Origin: TMED27 sp963922705 | GTDB taxonomy: Bacteria > Pseudomonadota > Alphaproteobacteria > Micavibrionales > Micavibrionaceae | Reading direction: 5' to 3' | Assembly (NCBI GenBank): GCA_963922705.1 | Contig: CAWUJS010000001.1 | Coordinates: 1 to 64,000, forward strand | DNA length: 64,000 bases | In this document: positions 34,047 to 42,918 of the stretch, piece after piece | How positions within the stretch are numbered: the first letter of the stretch is position 1 | Layout of the letters: each line of letters opens with the position of its first letter | Notes under the pieces: generated by a model | What the model was told of the DNA's origin: nothing | Seen by the model: the letters and a program-made list of their open reading frames with translations, nothing else | Databases searched by the model: none | Position numbers and translations under genes: made by a program

Positions 34047-36461
34047 TCAATGACGAATTACGTCTTCGCCCTTGTTTTCTGCAGTTTTTGAAGGAATTTT
34101 GTCTAATTCCGACTCATCATCGGTATTTTTTGCCCTTGGAACGTCTAATAATGCATGTGCAAGCACCTCATCAATCGTACGAACGGGTACAATTTCAATG
34201 TTCTTTTTCACAACAGCAGGAATTTCTGGCAGGTCTTTTTCATTTTCCTGGGGAATCAGTGCTTTTTTAATACCTGCACGCAATGCCGCCAAAAGCTTTT
34301 CCTTGAGGCCACCAATTGCCGTGACATTGCCGCGCAAATTCACCTCGCCCGTCATGGCGATATCTTTGTGAATTTCAACACCTGTTAAGGCAGACATAAT
34401 CGCAGTGACCATCGCCGCACCGGCGGATGGTCCGTCTTTGGGGGTTGCGCCTTCGGGGACATGCACATGAAGCTGCTTTTCTTTTAGATCTTCATAATCA
34501 ATGCCATAGTACGCAGCGCGGGATTTGATCAGCATTTCCGCGACAGTAACCGATTCTTTCATGACATCTTTTAAGTTTCCGGTCACAGAGAGTTTACCGT
34601 CTTTACCTGGCATGGTCACAGCCTCAATAGAGAGCAAGTCACCTCCGGCTTCCGTGTAAGCAAGGCCATTCACAACGCCTATGCGATCCTCTTCTTCGAT
34701 TTCGCCAAAGCGGAATTTTTTAATGCCAGCGTATTTTTCAAGACCGCGCGGGGTTACGGTGACTTTTGCCTTGCCCTTCATTAAAATCTCTTTAATGGCT
34801 TTACGGCAGAGATTGGCCAATTCGCGCTCAAGACTTCGAACACCGGCTTCGCGCGTGTAATAGCGAATCAAGTGACGAATTGTAATGTCGCTGATTGAAA
34901 ATTCATTACGCTTTAGGCCTGCGGCTTTCATTTGTTTTTTGAGCAAATGGCGCTTTACGATTTGTAGTTTTTCGTCTTCTGTGTAACCGGAAATGCGAAT
35001 GATTTCCATCCGGTCAAGCAAGGGGCGCGGCATAGTTTGCAGGTTATTCGCTGTACACACAAACATAACATCGGAAAGGTCATAGTCAATTTCCAGATAA
35101 TGATCCTGAAATGTTGCGTTTTGCTCAGGGTCTAGAACCTCAAGCAAGGCAGAGCTTGGATCGCCGCGATAGTCGGAGCCTAGTTTATCAATCTCATCAA
35201 GCAGGAAAAGCGGGTTACTTGTCTTCGCTTTTTTCATGCCTTGAATGACTTTACCCGGCAATGCCCCAATGTAAGTGCGGCGGTGACCGCGAATTTCGCT
35301 CTCATCCCGAACGCCACCAAGCGACATGCGGACAAAATTACGTCCCGTTGCACGAGCAATGGATTTACCGAGCGATGTTTTACCGACGCCCGGCGGCCCC
35401 ATCAGACAAAGAATAGGCCCTTTCACTTTTTTGGTACGTTGCTGAACCGCTAGATATTCGAGGATTCGCTCTTTAACCTTTTCCAAGCCGTAATGATCCT
35501 GATCCAGGACTTTTTTAGCAAGCTTGATATCTTTTTTCGTTCGTGTGCGCTTATTCCATGGCACATTCAAAATCCAGTCAAGATAGTTACGAATAACTGT
35601 GGCTTCCGCGGACATCGGGCTCATTTTCTGGAGCTTTTGAACCTCTGTCGTGGCACGCTCACGCGCTTCTTTGGAAAGCTTTGTTTCTTCGATCCTTTTC
35701 TTAAGCTCTCCCATTTCATCAAGGCCATCTTCGCCCTCGCCCAGCTCTTTCTGGATCGCCTTCATTTGTTCATTCAGGTAGTATTCGCGCTGGGTTTTCT
35801 CCATTTGACGTTTCACGCGGCTGCGGACACGTTTTTCAACCTGAAGAACGCCGATTTCCCCTTCCATGAAAGAAAAAATCTTTTCCAGGCGCTTTTGTGT
35901 GTTGGACAGTTCTAGCAATTCCTGTTTTTGTTCAATTTTAATCGCCAGATGCGAGGCAATTGTATCTGCCATTTTTGACGGTACATCAATTTGATTAACA
36001 GACACGATGACTTCTGGCGGGATTTTTTTGTTAAGCTTAACATATTGCTCAAAATGCCCCATCACAGAGCGCGACATAGCCTCAAGCTCTTCGTCATCTT
36101 TGCTATCATCTTTGATAACGCTAACATTGGCCTCAAGAAAAGTTTTGTCATTCTTGAATTTTGTAATTTTAACGCGCTCACCGCCTTCAACAAGCACCTT
36201 CACAGTCCCATCTGGCAGTTTTAAGAGCTGAAGAATTGTGCCAACAACCCCGACATCAAAAAGGTCTTTCGCTGTTGGATCGTCTTCCGATGGTGACTTT
36301 TGTGTCACAAGCAAAATTTGCTTATCCTGCTGCATGACATGCTCAAGCGCATGCACGGATTTTTCACGCCCAACAAAAAGAGGAACAATCATGTGTGGGA
36401 AAACCACAATATCCCGAAGCGGGAGAACAGCGTAAAGAGGGTTTTTATTGCCACCGAGCAT
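34047..36461 (-). CDS. lon: ATP-dependent protease Lon
   Basis: An 804-residue AAA+ protease. The N-terminal substrate-binding domain starts with PLYAVLPLRDIVVFPHMIVPLFVGR. Walker A GPPGVGKTSL is near residue 356 and Walker B FLLDEIDKLG near 420. The catalytic Ser-Lys dyad is in PKDGPSAGAAM near residue 682 and in the following Lys-containing block (IGGLKEKLLAA). The C-terminal 30 residues are an acidic/polar tail (DDESELDKIPSK...). It lies 130 bases downstream of clpP. Confidence 0.98.
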   Translation of the reverse strand: MLGGNKNPLYAVLPLRDIVVFPHMIVPLFVGREKSVHALEHVMQQDKQILLVTQKSPSEDDPTAKDLFDVGVVGTILQLLKLPDGTVKVLVEGGERVKITKFKNDKTFLEANVSVIKDDSKDDEELEAMSRSVMGHFEQYVKLNKKIPPEVIVSVNQIDVPSKMADTIASHLAIKIEQKQELLELSNTQKRLEKIFSFMEGEIGVLQVEKRVRSRVKRQMEKTQREYYLNEQMKAIQKELGEGEDGLDEMGELKKRIEETKLSKEARERATTEVQKLQKMSPMSAEATVIRNYLDWILNVPWNKRTRTKKDIKLAKKVLDQDHYGLEKVKERILEYLAVQQRTKKVKGPILCLMGPPGVGKTSLGKSIARATGRNFVRMSLGGVRDESEIRGHRRTYIGALPGKVIQGMKKAKTSNPLFLLDEIDKLGSDYRGDPSSALLEVLDPEQNATFQDHYLEIDYDLSDVMFVCTANNLQTMPRPLLDRMEIIRISGYTEDEKLQIVKRHLLKKQMKAAGLKRNEFSISDITIRHLIRYYTREAGVRSLERELANLCRKAIKEILMKGKAKVTVTPRGLEKYAGIKKFRFGEIEEEDRIGVVNGLAYTEAGGDLLSIEAVTMPGKDGKLSVTGNLKDVMKESVTVAEMLIKSRAAYYGIDYEDLKEKQLHVHVPEGATPKDGPSAGAAMVTAIMSALTGVEIHKDIAMTGEVNLRGNVTAIGGLKEKLLAALRAGIKKALIPQENEKDLPEIPAVVKKNIEIVPVRTIDEVLAHALLDVPRAKNTDDESELDKIPSKTAENKGEDVIRH

Positions 36462-36518
36462 AATTAGACGATCCGATCCGTAAGTTTATTTACTGTAAGT
36501 TAATATTAACGATTTGAG

Positions 36519-36548
36519 CTTTGTAGCACAAAAATCAAGGCTACAAAG
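36519..36548. promoter_or_regulatory. Inverted repeat in the clpP-lon spacer
   Basis: A perfect 9-base stem CTTTGTAGC (36519-36527) / GCTACAAAG (36540-36548) with a 12-base loop lies between clpP (stop at 36592) and lon (ATG at 36461). There is no T-run after it, so it is more likely an operator or mRNA hairpin than a terminator; its role is unknown. Confidence 0.45.
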
Positions 36549-36591
36549 TACCAATATACAGAATAAAGGAAAAATCTTATAGATTTATTAC

Positions 36592-37254
36592 CTATTTTTT
36601 ATCGTCTTTTTTGTCATCATCAATTTCGCGATGATCACTGACGACTTCATCAATGAGGCCAAAATCAAGAGCTTCTTCAGCGCTCATGAAGTTATCGCGC
36701 TCCATAGCGGCCTCAATTTTGTCCAGTTTTTGACCTGTGTGTTTAACATACATATCATTCAGGCGCTCACGCAAGCGCAAAATCTCACGCGCCTGAATTT
36801 CGATATCTGTGGCCTGACCGCGCGCACCGCCGGAAGGTTGGTGAATCATAATGCGGGAATTAGGCAGGGAATAGCGATGCCCCTTTTGCCCCGCGGTGAG
36901 TAGCAGCGAGCCCATAGAGGCGGCCTGCCCGATACATACCGTATGCACCTCCGGCTTGATATATTGCATCGTATCGTAAACCGACAAGCCCGCCGTGACA
37001 ACGCCGCCGGGGGAGTTGATATAAAATGAGATCGGCTTTTTCGGGTTCTCGGATTCCAGAAACAAAAGTTGCGCACAGATCAGGCTGGTCACATGATCAT
37101 GGACTTCTCCTGTCAGGAAAATAATACGCTCTTTCAAAAGCCGGGAATAAATGTCAAACGCACGCTCACCACGGTTTGTCTGCTCAATCACCGTTGGCAC
37201 GAGTGTATTGGCATAAACTTCATAAGGGTCACGGCTGTTAAAATCTGCGGTCAT
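36592..37254 (-). CDS. clpP: ATP-dependent Clp protease proteolytic subunit
   Basis: A 220-residue serine protease that forms the Clp barrel. The nucleophile Ser is in GQAASMGSLLLTAG near residue 108, the His in MIHQPSGGARGQATDI near 133, and the Asp in the ERDNFMSAEEALDFGLIDEV region near 182. The C-terminus is Asp/Lys-rich. It lies between tig and lon. The unfoldase gene clpX, normally next to clpP, is missing here. Confidence 0.98.
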   Translation of the reverse strand: MTADFNSRDPYEVYANTLVPTVIEQTNRGERAFDIYSRLLKERIIFLTGEVHDHVTSLICAQLLFLESENPKKPISFYINSPGGVVTAGLSVYDTMQYIKPEVHTVCIGQAASMGSLLLTAGQKGHRYSLPNSRIMIHQPSGGARGQATDIEIQAREILRLRERLNDMYVKHTGQKLDKIEAAMERDNFMSAEEALDFGLIDEVVSDHREIDDDKKDDKK

Positions 37255-37550
37255 GTTTGTTCATCTCCTATTTATAAAGTGAGAGTAACGATAGGAGGGG
37301 TAAGGTTCAAGGGGGGAATGCAAAATGATCACAGGGGAAATAAATGGATAAGAAAAATTTGTAAAAAGTTGAAATAGGCTGATGTTTTCAGTATATGTAA
37401 TTTAATCCGTAAATAGCCGCCAAAAAGGAAAAAGAATCATGAGCACAATGCCAAGCGTCGCTTTGTAGTCATGGCAATTGCATTTGAAATTATGATTTAT
37501 AAAACCATAATCATCCCACTCCCTCTCTTGTCACCCCATCCCCCACAGAT

Positions 37551-37616
37551 GTCATCCCGGCGAAAGCCGGGATCTCTTCGCTTTAAGGATGAGATCCCCG
37601 CATTCGCGGGGATGAC
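37551..37616. repeat. Palindromic GTCATCCCGG...CGGGGATGAC element
   Basis: A 66-base element with GTCATCCC/GGGATGAC ends and two internal hairpins (CCGGC...GCCGG and CCCCGC...GCGGGG) joined by ATCTCTTCG and GAGATC. It closely parallels element A in purL, including the GGGATCTCTT block. A half copy (GTCATCCCGGCGAAAGC) follows at 37666. Confidence 0.85.
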
Positions 37617-37719
37617 GCATGGCGATTACATTTGGATTTAACAGCTAGATTTTTAATACAATACCGTCATCCCGGCGAAAGCGGCATAATCGCAAGAAAC
37701 CCTAAAGCTAACCCAGTTC

Positions 37720-37781
37720 GTCATTGCGAGGAGGCAGAGCCGACGAAGCAATCTAGATTGCTTCACTACGTTCGCAATGAC
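37720..37781. repeat. Palindromic GTCATTGCGAGG...CGCAATGAC element
   Basis: A 62-base element with ends identical to those of 16994-17071. It holds a perfect 20-base palindrome (GAAGCAATCT and its mirror) at 37745-37764. Confidence 0.85.
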
Positions 37782-37804
37782 GGATAACAAGAGAATGTCA
37801 TTAC

Positions 37805-37860
37805 GAACAAACCTTCGGTTTGCTACTTTATCAATACGAACAAACCTACGGTTTGCTTCG
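37805..37860. repeat. Two tandem GAACAAACC(T)nCGGTTTGCT hairpins
   Basis: GAACAAACCTTCGGTTTGCT (37805-37824) and GAACAAACCTACGGTTTGCTTCG (37838-37860) are near-identical hairpins. An inverted third copy lies at 39535-39560, on the other side of tig. Confidence 0.8.
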
Positions 37861-37912
37861 CCGCGTGGATGGCGGTGTCGCGTTAGAAATCAGGCTGTTA
37901 TCATTGAAAAAG

Positions 37913-39481
37913 CTACTTCTTAGCCGTTGTTTTCTTCTTCGCAGCAGGTTTTTTCTCAGAAGATTTTTTGTCTTCTGGTTTTTTCTCAGAAGATTTTTTG
38001 TCTTCTGGTTTTTTCTCGGAAGATTTTTCGGCATCATCCTTATCATCCTTCTTCTTCGCAGATGATTTCTTTGATGCGGCCTTTTTCTTCTCTGGCTTTT
38101 CGGCTTTATCTTCTTCTTTTGATGCGACAGGCTCGTCTTCATCATATTCAAGGATCTCTAAAAGCTCATCGGGCTTGACTTCTTTTTCGGTGACATCAGC
38201 AAGCTCAAGAATATAGTCAATCACCTTTTCCTCGAACAAAGGCGCGCGTAAGGATTCTAAGGCGTTTCTATTTTTGGAATAAAAATCAAAAACATCTTTT
38301 TCCTGCCCCGGGAAGCGCTGCGCCTCGCGGATCACGGCTTGCTGAAGTTCAGGATCGGAAACCGTGATATTCTGTGCATTTCCGACATCGGCGAGAACAA
38401 GACCAAGGCGCACGCGGCGTATCGCGATCTCTTTCAGTTCTTTTTCTTCATCTTCGCTGATCTCTTCCTCTTCTTCGCCATCACGTTCTTCGCTATAGCG
38501 CTGACGCTCCAGCTTGATTTGATCAAGGATATTCGTATGTTCCATTTCCAGCATGGATGGCGGGATCTCAAAATCATGCGCATCATCCAGAAAATCCAGA
38601 AGGTCTTTTTTCAGGGCAATGCGGGATTGACTGTCAAATTCATTTTGCATTTGCTCACCAACGGCTTTTTTGAGCGCATCGACATCATCCATGCCAAGTG
38701 ACTTTGCAAATTCTTCATCAATTTTTGCCTCAGCCTCTTCGTGGATTTCATGAATAGTTACATCAAAGATCGCATCACGACCGTTAAGATCAGGAGCCGG
38801 ATACTCCTCGGGGAAAGATACTTTGACTTCCACTTTGTCACCGGCTTTTTTACCGATAAGCTGTTCTTCAAACCCCTTAATGAACGTGTCGGAACCTAAT
38901 TTTAATTTATGTCCTTCGGCCTTCATGCCTTCGTGATGCACATCATCGTCGGCGGTGCGTCCGTCAAAATCGATTAATACCGTATCACCGTCTTTGGTTT
39001 CGCGGTCTTCTTCAATTTTTTGCGTTGAAACATTGTTGGACGCAATTTTCTCCAGAGTGGCCATGATGTCTTCATCGGAAGACTTTACAACATGCTTGGT
39101 TAATTTAGCTTTTTTGAAATCCGTGACTTCAAAATTTGGTAAAACATCTACAGCAAGCGTATAGACAAGGTCATTGCCATCACCAAAATCTTCGCTTTTA
39201 ACCTCGATTTTCGGCTGCATCGCCGGTTTGATCTTTTGCTTTTCCATCGCCTCGGCTGAAGTTTCATTGACAGCGGCCTCAAGGACTTCACCTAGCACGG
39301 CCTTACCGTAGCGGTCTTTGAGCATTTTTAGAGGCACTTTACCGGGGCGAAAACCGGGGATGCTTATCGTCTTGCCAACTTCCTTTAATTTAAAGTCAAG
39401 GCGCGCATCAATATCATTGGCGGGAATTGTAATTTCCAGTTCGTGTGTAAGGCCTTCGGCTTTTAATTCTTTAACTTTCAT
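37913..39481 (-). CDS. tig: Trigger factor
   Basis: A 522-residue ribosome-bound chaperone and prolyl isomerase. The ribosome-binding loop (FRPGKVPLKMLKDRYG) is at residues 44-59 and the FKBP-like domain spans about 150-245 (GDTVLIDFDGRTADD...DKVEVKVSFPEEYPAPDLNGR). Residues from about 440 on are an added tail of Lys, Glu, Ser and Asp, ending KKTTAKK, with a 30-base tandem repeat coding for EDKKSSEKKP. Most trigger factors end near residue 430-450, so this tail is unusual. It lies upstream of clpP on the same strand. Confidence 0.97.
   Translation of the reverse strand: MKVKELKAEGLTHELEITIPANDIDARLDFKLKEVGKTISIPGFRPGKVPLKMLKDRYGKAVLGEVLEAAVNETSAEAMEKQKIKPAMQPKIEVKSEDFGDGNDLVYTLAVDVLPNFEVTDFKKAKLTKHVVKSSDEDIMATLEKIASNNVSTQKIEEDRETKDGDTVLIDFDGRTADDDVHHEGMKAEGHKLKLGSDTFIKGFEEQLIGKKAGDKVEVKVSFPEEYPAPDLNGRDAIFDVTIHEIHEEAEAKIDEEFAKSLGMDDVDALKKAVGEQMQNEFDSQSRIALKKDLLDFLDDAHDFEIPPSMLEMEHTNILDQIKLERQRYSEERDGEEEEEISEDEEKELKEIAIRRVRLGLVLADVGNAQNITVSDPELQQAVIREAQRFPGQEKDVFDFYSKNRNALESLRAPLFEEKVIDYILELADVTEKEVKPDELLEILEYDEDEPVASKEEDKAEKPEKKKAASKKSSAKKKDDKDDAEKSSEKKPEDKKSSEKKPEDKKSSEKKPAAKKKTTAKK
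37960..38030. repeat. Tandem 30-base repeat in the 3' end of tig
   Basis: The unit TTTTTTCTCAGAAGATTTTT followed by TGTCTTCTGG occurs twice exactly and a third time with changes (CTCGGAAGATTTTTCGGC). It codes for EDKKSSEKKP units in the trigger factor tail and is a likely site of repeat-number change. Confidence 0.75.
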
Positions 39482-39534
39482 AATATTTATATTTTTCTTT
39501 TTAAACGCATCTTGCGAAAATTAATTGTAAGGTT

Positions 39535-39560
39535 AGCGAAGCAAACCGCAGGTTTGTTCG
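39535..39560. repeat. GAACAAACC-type hairpin, third copy
   Basis: AGCGAAGCAAACCGCAGGTTTGTTCG is the inverted form of the two hairpins at 37805-37860. It lies between the tig start and tRNA-His. Confidence 0.75.
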
Positions 39561-39571
39561 CCGCTAAAATA

Positions 39572-39648
39572 TGGGGCGACTGACGGGACTCGAACCCGCG
39601 ACGACTCGGATCACAACCGAGTGCTCTACCAACTGAGCTACAGTCGCC
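39572..39648 (-). tRNA. tRNA-His (GTG)
   Basis: A 77-base cloverleaf with the extra G at position -1 typical of tRNA-His (39648), an acceptor stem GCGACTG/CAGTCGC, the anticodon stem-loop CTCGG-TTGTGAT-CCGAG giving GTG, and an encoded CCA. Confidence 0.95.
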
Positions 39649-39773
39649 ACAGCATAAGTTCCGAATTTATAAAGTTTCATGCGGCACAAGGCAAGAAAAT
39701 CTTTTATGCTTTTTAACTTGCATTTATATTCACATAATGGTAACCCTTTAAGTCAAATCAAAGGAGATGTAAG

Positions 39774-40043
39774 TTGGATTATCCTCATGAATTTAAACGA
39801 GCCGTTCTTGAAGCTTACCCGAACGAGCCGGACTTAGAAAAAAAACTGCAAGAAGGCGATGAAAAGCTGGGGGATCTTTTAGAAGAACATGGGCATGAGG
39901 GCTTTTCGCCTGAAGATATTATTGCTGCTTTAGAAGCCGGTCAGGCAGATGAATTATTGAAAGCGGCTATAAAAGTTAAGGAACAAAGAGATATCTATGC
40001 AAAATGGTGCGAGATTTATTTAGATCAAAAAGAATGGTCGTAG
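39774..40043 (+). CDS. Small acidic protein of unknown function
   Basis: An 89-residue hydrophilic, Glu/Asp/Lys-rich protein with predicted helices (LEKKLQEGDEKLGDLLEEHG, IIAALEAGQADELLKAAIKV). The start is TTG at 39774, supported by AAGGAGA 7 bases upstream; no ATG lies near. The family is not recognised. It lies between tRNA-His and tRNA-Leu as a lone gene, with a tail KWCEIYLDQKEWS. Confidence 0.7.
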   Translation: MDYPHEFKRAVLEAYPNEPDLEKKLQEGDEKLGDLLEEHGHEGFSPEDIIAALEAGQADELLKAAIKVKEQRDIYAKWCEIYLDQKEWS

Positions 40044-40121
40044 TTATTTTGATTAATTTCTTATCAGAGTATAGACAAAAGCAAATAAAATCATTAAAAG
40101 ACGCTTTTATCACACATCTGT

Positions 40122-40206
40122 GCGGCTGTGGTGAAATTGGTAGACACGCTAGATTTAGGTTCTAGTGCCTTCGGGCGTGGGGGTTCAAGTCCCTCCAGCC
40201 GCACCA
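40122..40206 (+). tRNA. tRNA-Leu (TAG)
   Basis: An 85-base type II tRNA with a long variable arm (TGCCTTCGGGCGT). The acceptor GCGGCTG pairs with CAGCCGC, the anticodon stem-loop CTAGA-TTTAGGT-TCTAG gives TAG, and the CCA is encoded. Confidence 0.96.
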
Positions 40207-40308
40207 TCTTAGGGAAAAATTTGTTTAAAAATCGTCTATCTCTAGACGCACAAGCCCAACTCCTCTATAAATATTTTCATTGTAGTACGCAGCGAAACAT
40301 GAGGTCAT

Positions 40309-41733
40309 ATGACAGCCTATTCTTTTAAGTCCAACAAAGAGCTTCTTAAATTTTTGAGTGATAATGATGTGCAGTTCATTGATATGAATTTCACTGATAT
40401 GCGTGGGAAATGGCAGCATACTGCCGAGCATGTGAGTGCTTTTGATGAAGGGAAGATTACTGAAGGTATTTACTTTGACGGATCATCCATTGCCGGATGG
40501 AAGGATATTAATGAATCGGACATGCTGCTGCGCCCGGATATCACCAAAGCTTGTCTTGATCCGTTTGCCGCGCAAAAAACGCTGAAAGTTTTTTGTGATG
40601 TTTATGAGCCTGAAACCGGCAAGCCCTATGAGCGTGATCCGCGCTTCATTGCAAAATCAGCAGAAAAACACCTGAAAAAATCAGGCGTTGGTGATGTGGC
40701 TTATTTTGGACCGGAAGCAGAGTTTTTCATTTTTGATGATGTTAAAATCAATGTGCAAAACAATCATGTTAGCTACTGTGTTGATTCTGAAGAAGCACCG
40801 CATAATAGCGGTACGCATTACGATACCGGCAATATGGGGCATCGCCCTAAAGCCAAGGGCGGGTATTTTCCGGAAAGCCCTGTAGACAGCTCCTCTGATA
40901 TTCGCGGGGAAATGGTAACTGTTATGCAAAGCATGGGGGTGAGTGTGGAAAAGCATCACCATGAAGTTGCGCCAAGTCAATGTGAAATTGGTATAAAGTT
41001 TTCGACACTGACGGATTCAGCAGACAACACACAGCTTTATAAACATGTTGTCCACAATGTTGCTAACAGCTATGGGAAGAGCGCGACATTTTTGCCAAAG
41101 CCTATTAATGGCGATAACGGTTCTGGCATGCATTGTCATCAATCAATCTGGAAATCAGGCAAACCGCAATTTGCCGGCAAGAGCTATGCAGGCTTGTCCG
41201 AAACGGCTCTCTATTACATTGGCGGCATTATCAAGCACGCAAAAGCGTTGAACGCATTCACAAACCCTGCAACGAACAGCTACAAACGGCTTGTGCCAGG
41301 GTATGAAGCGCCTGTTTTACTGGCATATTCGGCGCGTAATCGCTCTGCATCCTGCCGTATTCCGCAGGCGACTTCACCAAATGCAAAGCGTATAGAGGTG
41401 CGTTTTCCAGATGCTACAGCAAACCCCTATCTCGCTTTTGCAGCGATGTTGATGGCGGGGCTGGATGGTATCAAAAACAAAATTCATCCGGGTGATGCTA
41501 TGGAGGCGGATCTTTATGAGCTTTCAGAAGAAGAGCTATCCGGCATTCCGACTGTGGCAGGATCACTGCGAGAGGCTCTTGAAAGTCTGCGTAATGATCA
41601 TGATTTCCTTTTAGACGGTAATGTTTTCACAAAAGACATGATTGATGCCTATATTGCCCTGAAAATGGAAGAGGTCGAATTATACGAGACCACTACGCAT
41701 CCTGTTGAGTTTTATCTTTATTATTCAGCTTAG
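40309..41733 (+). CDS. glnA: Glutamine synthetase, type I
   Basis: A 474-residue enzyme that makes glutamine from glutamate, ammonia and ATP. The N-terminal beta-Grasp domain starts with KFLSDNDVQFIDMNFTDMRGKWQH, DGSSIAGW is near residue 58, GPEAEFFIFD near 138, the ATP/metal block NGDNGSGMHCHQS near 270 and the RNRSASCRIP block near 345. An EADLYEL segment near residue 398 holds the Tyr that is adenylylated in GSI-beta enzymes. GAGG is 5 bases before the ATG. In many alphaproteobacteria glnB precedes glnA; here tRNA-Leu does, so glnB must lie elsewhere or glnA is regulated otherwise. Confidence 0.97.
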   Translation: MTAYSFKSNKELLKFLSDNDVQFIDMNFTDMRGKWQHTAEHVSAFDEGKITEGIYFDGSSIAGWKDINESDMLLRPDITKACLDPFAAQKTLKVFCDVYEPETGKPYERDPRFIAKSAEKHLKKSGVGDVAYFGPEAEFFIFDDVKINVQNNHVSYCVDSEEAPHNSGTHYDTGNMGHRPKAKGGYFPESPVDSSSDIRGEMVTVMQSMGVSVEKHHHEVAPSQCEIGIKFSTLTDSADNTQLYKHVVHNVANSYGKSATFLPKPINGDNGSGMHCHQSIWKSGKPQFAGKSYAGLSETALYYIGGIIKHAKALNAFTNPATNSYKRLVPGYEAPVLLAYSARNRSASCRIPQATSPNAKRIEVRFPDATANPYLAFAAMLMAGLDGIKNKIHPGDAMEADLYELSEEELSGIPTVAGSLREALESLRNDHDFLLDGNVFTKDMIDAYIALKMEEVELYETTTHPVEFYLYYSA

Positions 41734-41769
41734 ATGTGATTTTTAAGTTTTCTTAGGATTGACATCGTT

Positions 41770-42918
41770 TTATTCAAACAAAGGCCTTGTGCTTTTGACT
41801 AAAATACGAAAGGTTTGAGTATTTCGTGCCCAGTCATAGTAATCGCTATCACGTGATGGTGTAAGCAACGACAAAAAGTAAAAGTAATCGCCAGAAGTTA
41901 AAACGGCCAACCAATATTCATAACTGCTTACAGTACGCGATTGATCTAAAGCATCGTAAGCTTTTACTTGTATAACTTCAATGTCTTCATCAACCACAAA
42001 GTCTTCATAGTCAGCAAATTCTTCTTGTATCACAAGCTGAGAAGTATTTGCTTGTTCAATGAATAAATCAACTTGATCATCGATGTCTTCAACGATGTAA
42101 TCACTCATAACATACACCTCCATTTTCCCCCTTAACAACTTAGTTTGAGAGAAATCATTTTTTCGTTTAACATTTAGAAGTGTTACAGACATGATATCTA
42201 CGGATCGTAATAGCTTTGTTCGTATTTCCCAGGAGTTTGGATATTGAATTTCAGCAACATCCAGAAATTGATAGGGTGTCATTTGTTCAACAAAGCTGTC
42301 ACTAATGAATTTGACTTTAAAAGAATCAATAACACGCTGACTAACTGCGGCCTCCTCAGCCCAATTCGACACAGGTACAACATACTGCGAAAACAATACG
42401 TTGGCACCACTGATCTGCGCAACAGCACTTGCTACGTAAGTAATATCTCTATCAATTAAAACATATATGACCTCAACACGCTTATCATCTATTACTCTCA
42501 TACCCTCAAGCGTGTATCCATTCTCAAGGACATGAATAATAAGCCATTGTTCAGCTGTTAGCTTATACTCAAGGCCGACCGTCTGAACCGAAAAATAACT
42601 TCTCTGTCCGACACGGCTTGGCCCATAAAAACGATCAATCTCGCCTAACACTTTATTACTGAAAGAAAAATTAGATAATGCACCGTCTTCGTCTTTTGTC
42701 CAGTTTTTAGGTAAGCTTACCGAGTAAGCAAGCCTGTCTTCTCCAAAGGGTATTTCCTTATGCAATGTCGACTGTTTTAGAAAGTCTTCTTCCGGCATAA
42801 CCGGAAGCTCCGGCATGGGCTTTTTTAGAGCATCAACAATCTTTTGAGCAAAGACTGATGGAGAGCATGCAAAGCACATGACAGCCAACATACCTAAAAA
42901 AACAATAGTATTTTTCAC
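41770..42918 (-). CDS. Exported protein of unknown function
   Basis: A 382-residue protein starting at GTG 42918 (GAGG 11 bases upstream); a TTG at 42933 is an alternative. Residues 1-25 are a signal peptide (MKNTIVFLGMLAVMCFACSPSVFAQ). The mature part alternates beta-rich segments (LAYSVSLPKNWTKDE, RSYFSVQTVGLEYKL) in two similar halves: each has a 'P.NW'/'PNSWEIRTK'-like beta start, which may be a tandem PsbP-like or DUF-type fold, but I cannot name it. It lies alone between glnA and the isochorismatase-like gene, convergent with glnA (36-base gap). Confidence 0.7.
   Translation of the reverse strand: MKNTIVFLGMLAVMCFACSPSVFAQKIVDALKKPMPELPVMPEEDFLKQSTLHKEIPFGEDRLAYSVSLPKNWTKDEDGALSNFSFSNKVLGEIDRFYGPSRVGQRSYFSVQTVGLEYKLTAEQWLIIHVLENGYTLEGMRVIDDKRVEVIYVLIDRDITYVASAVAQISGANVLFSQYVVPVSNWAEEAAVSQRVIDSFKVKFISDSFVEQMTPYQFLDVAEIQYPNSWEIRTKLLRSVDIMSVTLLNVKRKNDFSQTKLLRGKMEVYVMSDYIVEDIDDQVDLFIEQANTSQLVIQEEFADYEDFVVDEDIEVIQVKAYDALDQSRTVSSYEYWLAVLTSGDYFYFLSLLTPSRDSDYYDWARNTQTFRILVKSTRPLFE

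Larger units (their letters stand above)
37255..37912. other. 658-base spacer between clpP and tig, rich in repeats
   Basis: No convincing gene is visible. From 37550 on, the spacer is packed with repeat elements: a GTCATCCC...GGGATGAC palindrome (37551-37616), a half copy (37666-37680), a GTCATTGCG...CGCAATGAC palindrome (37720-37781), and two GAACAAACC hairpins (37805-37860). The part from 37255 to 37550 is AT-rich and shows no clear motif; it should hold the clpP promoter. Confidence 0.7.

Noticed and set aside
36462..36591. A small gene or clpX remnant in the clpP-lon spacer
   Set aside because: The 130 bases are AT-rich with no open frame that resembles ClpX; only an inverted repeat is visible.
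37550..37900. A CRISPR-like array
   Set aside because: The repeats differ from each other, there is no constant unit with unique spacers and no cas gene in the window; they are palindromic dispersed repeats.
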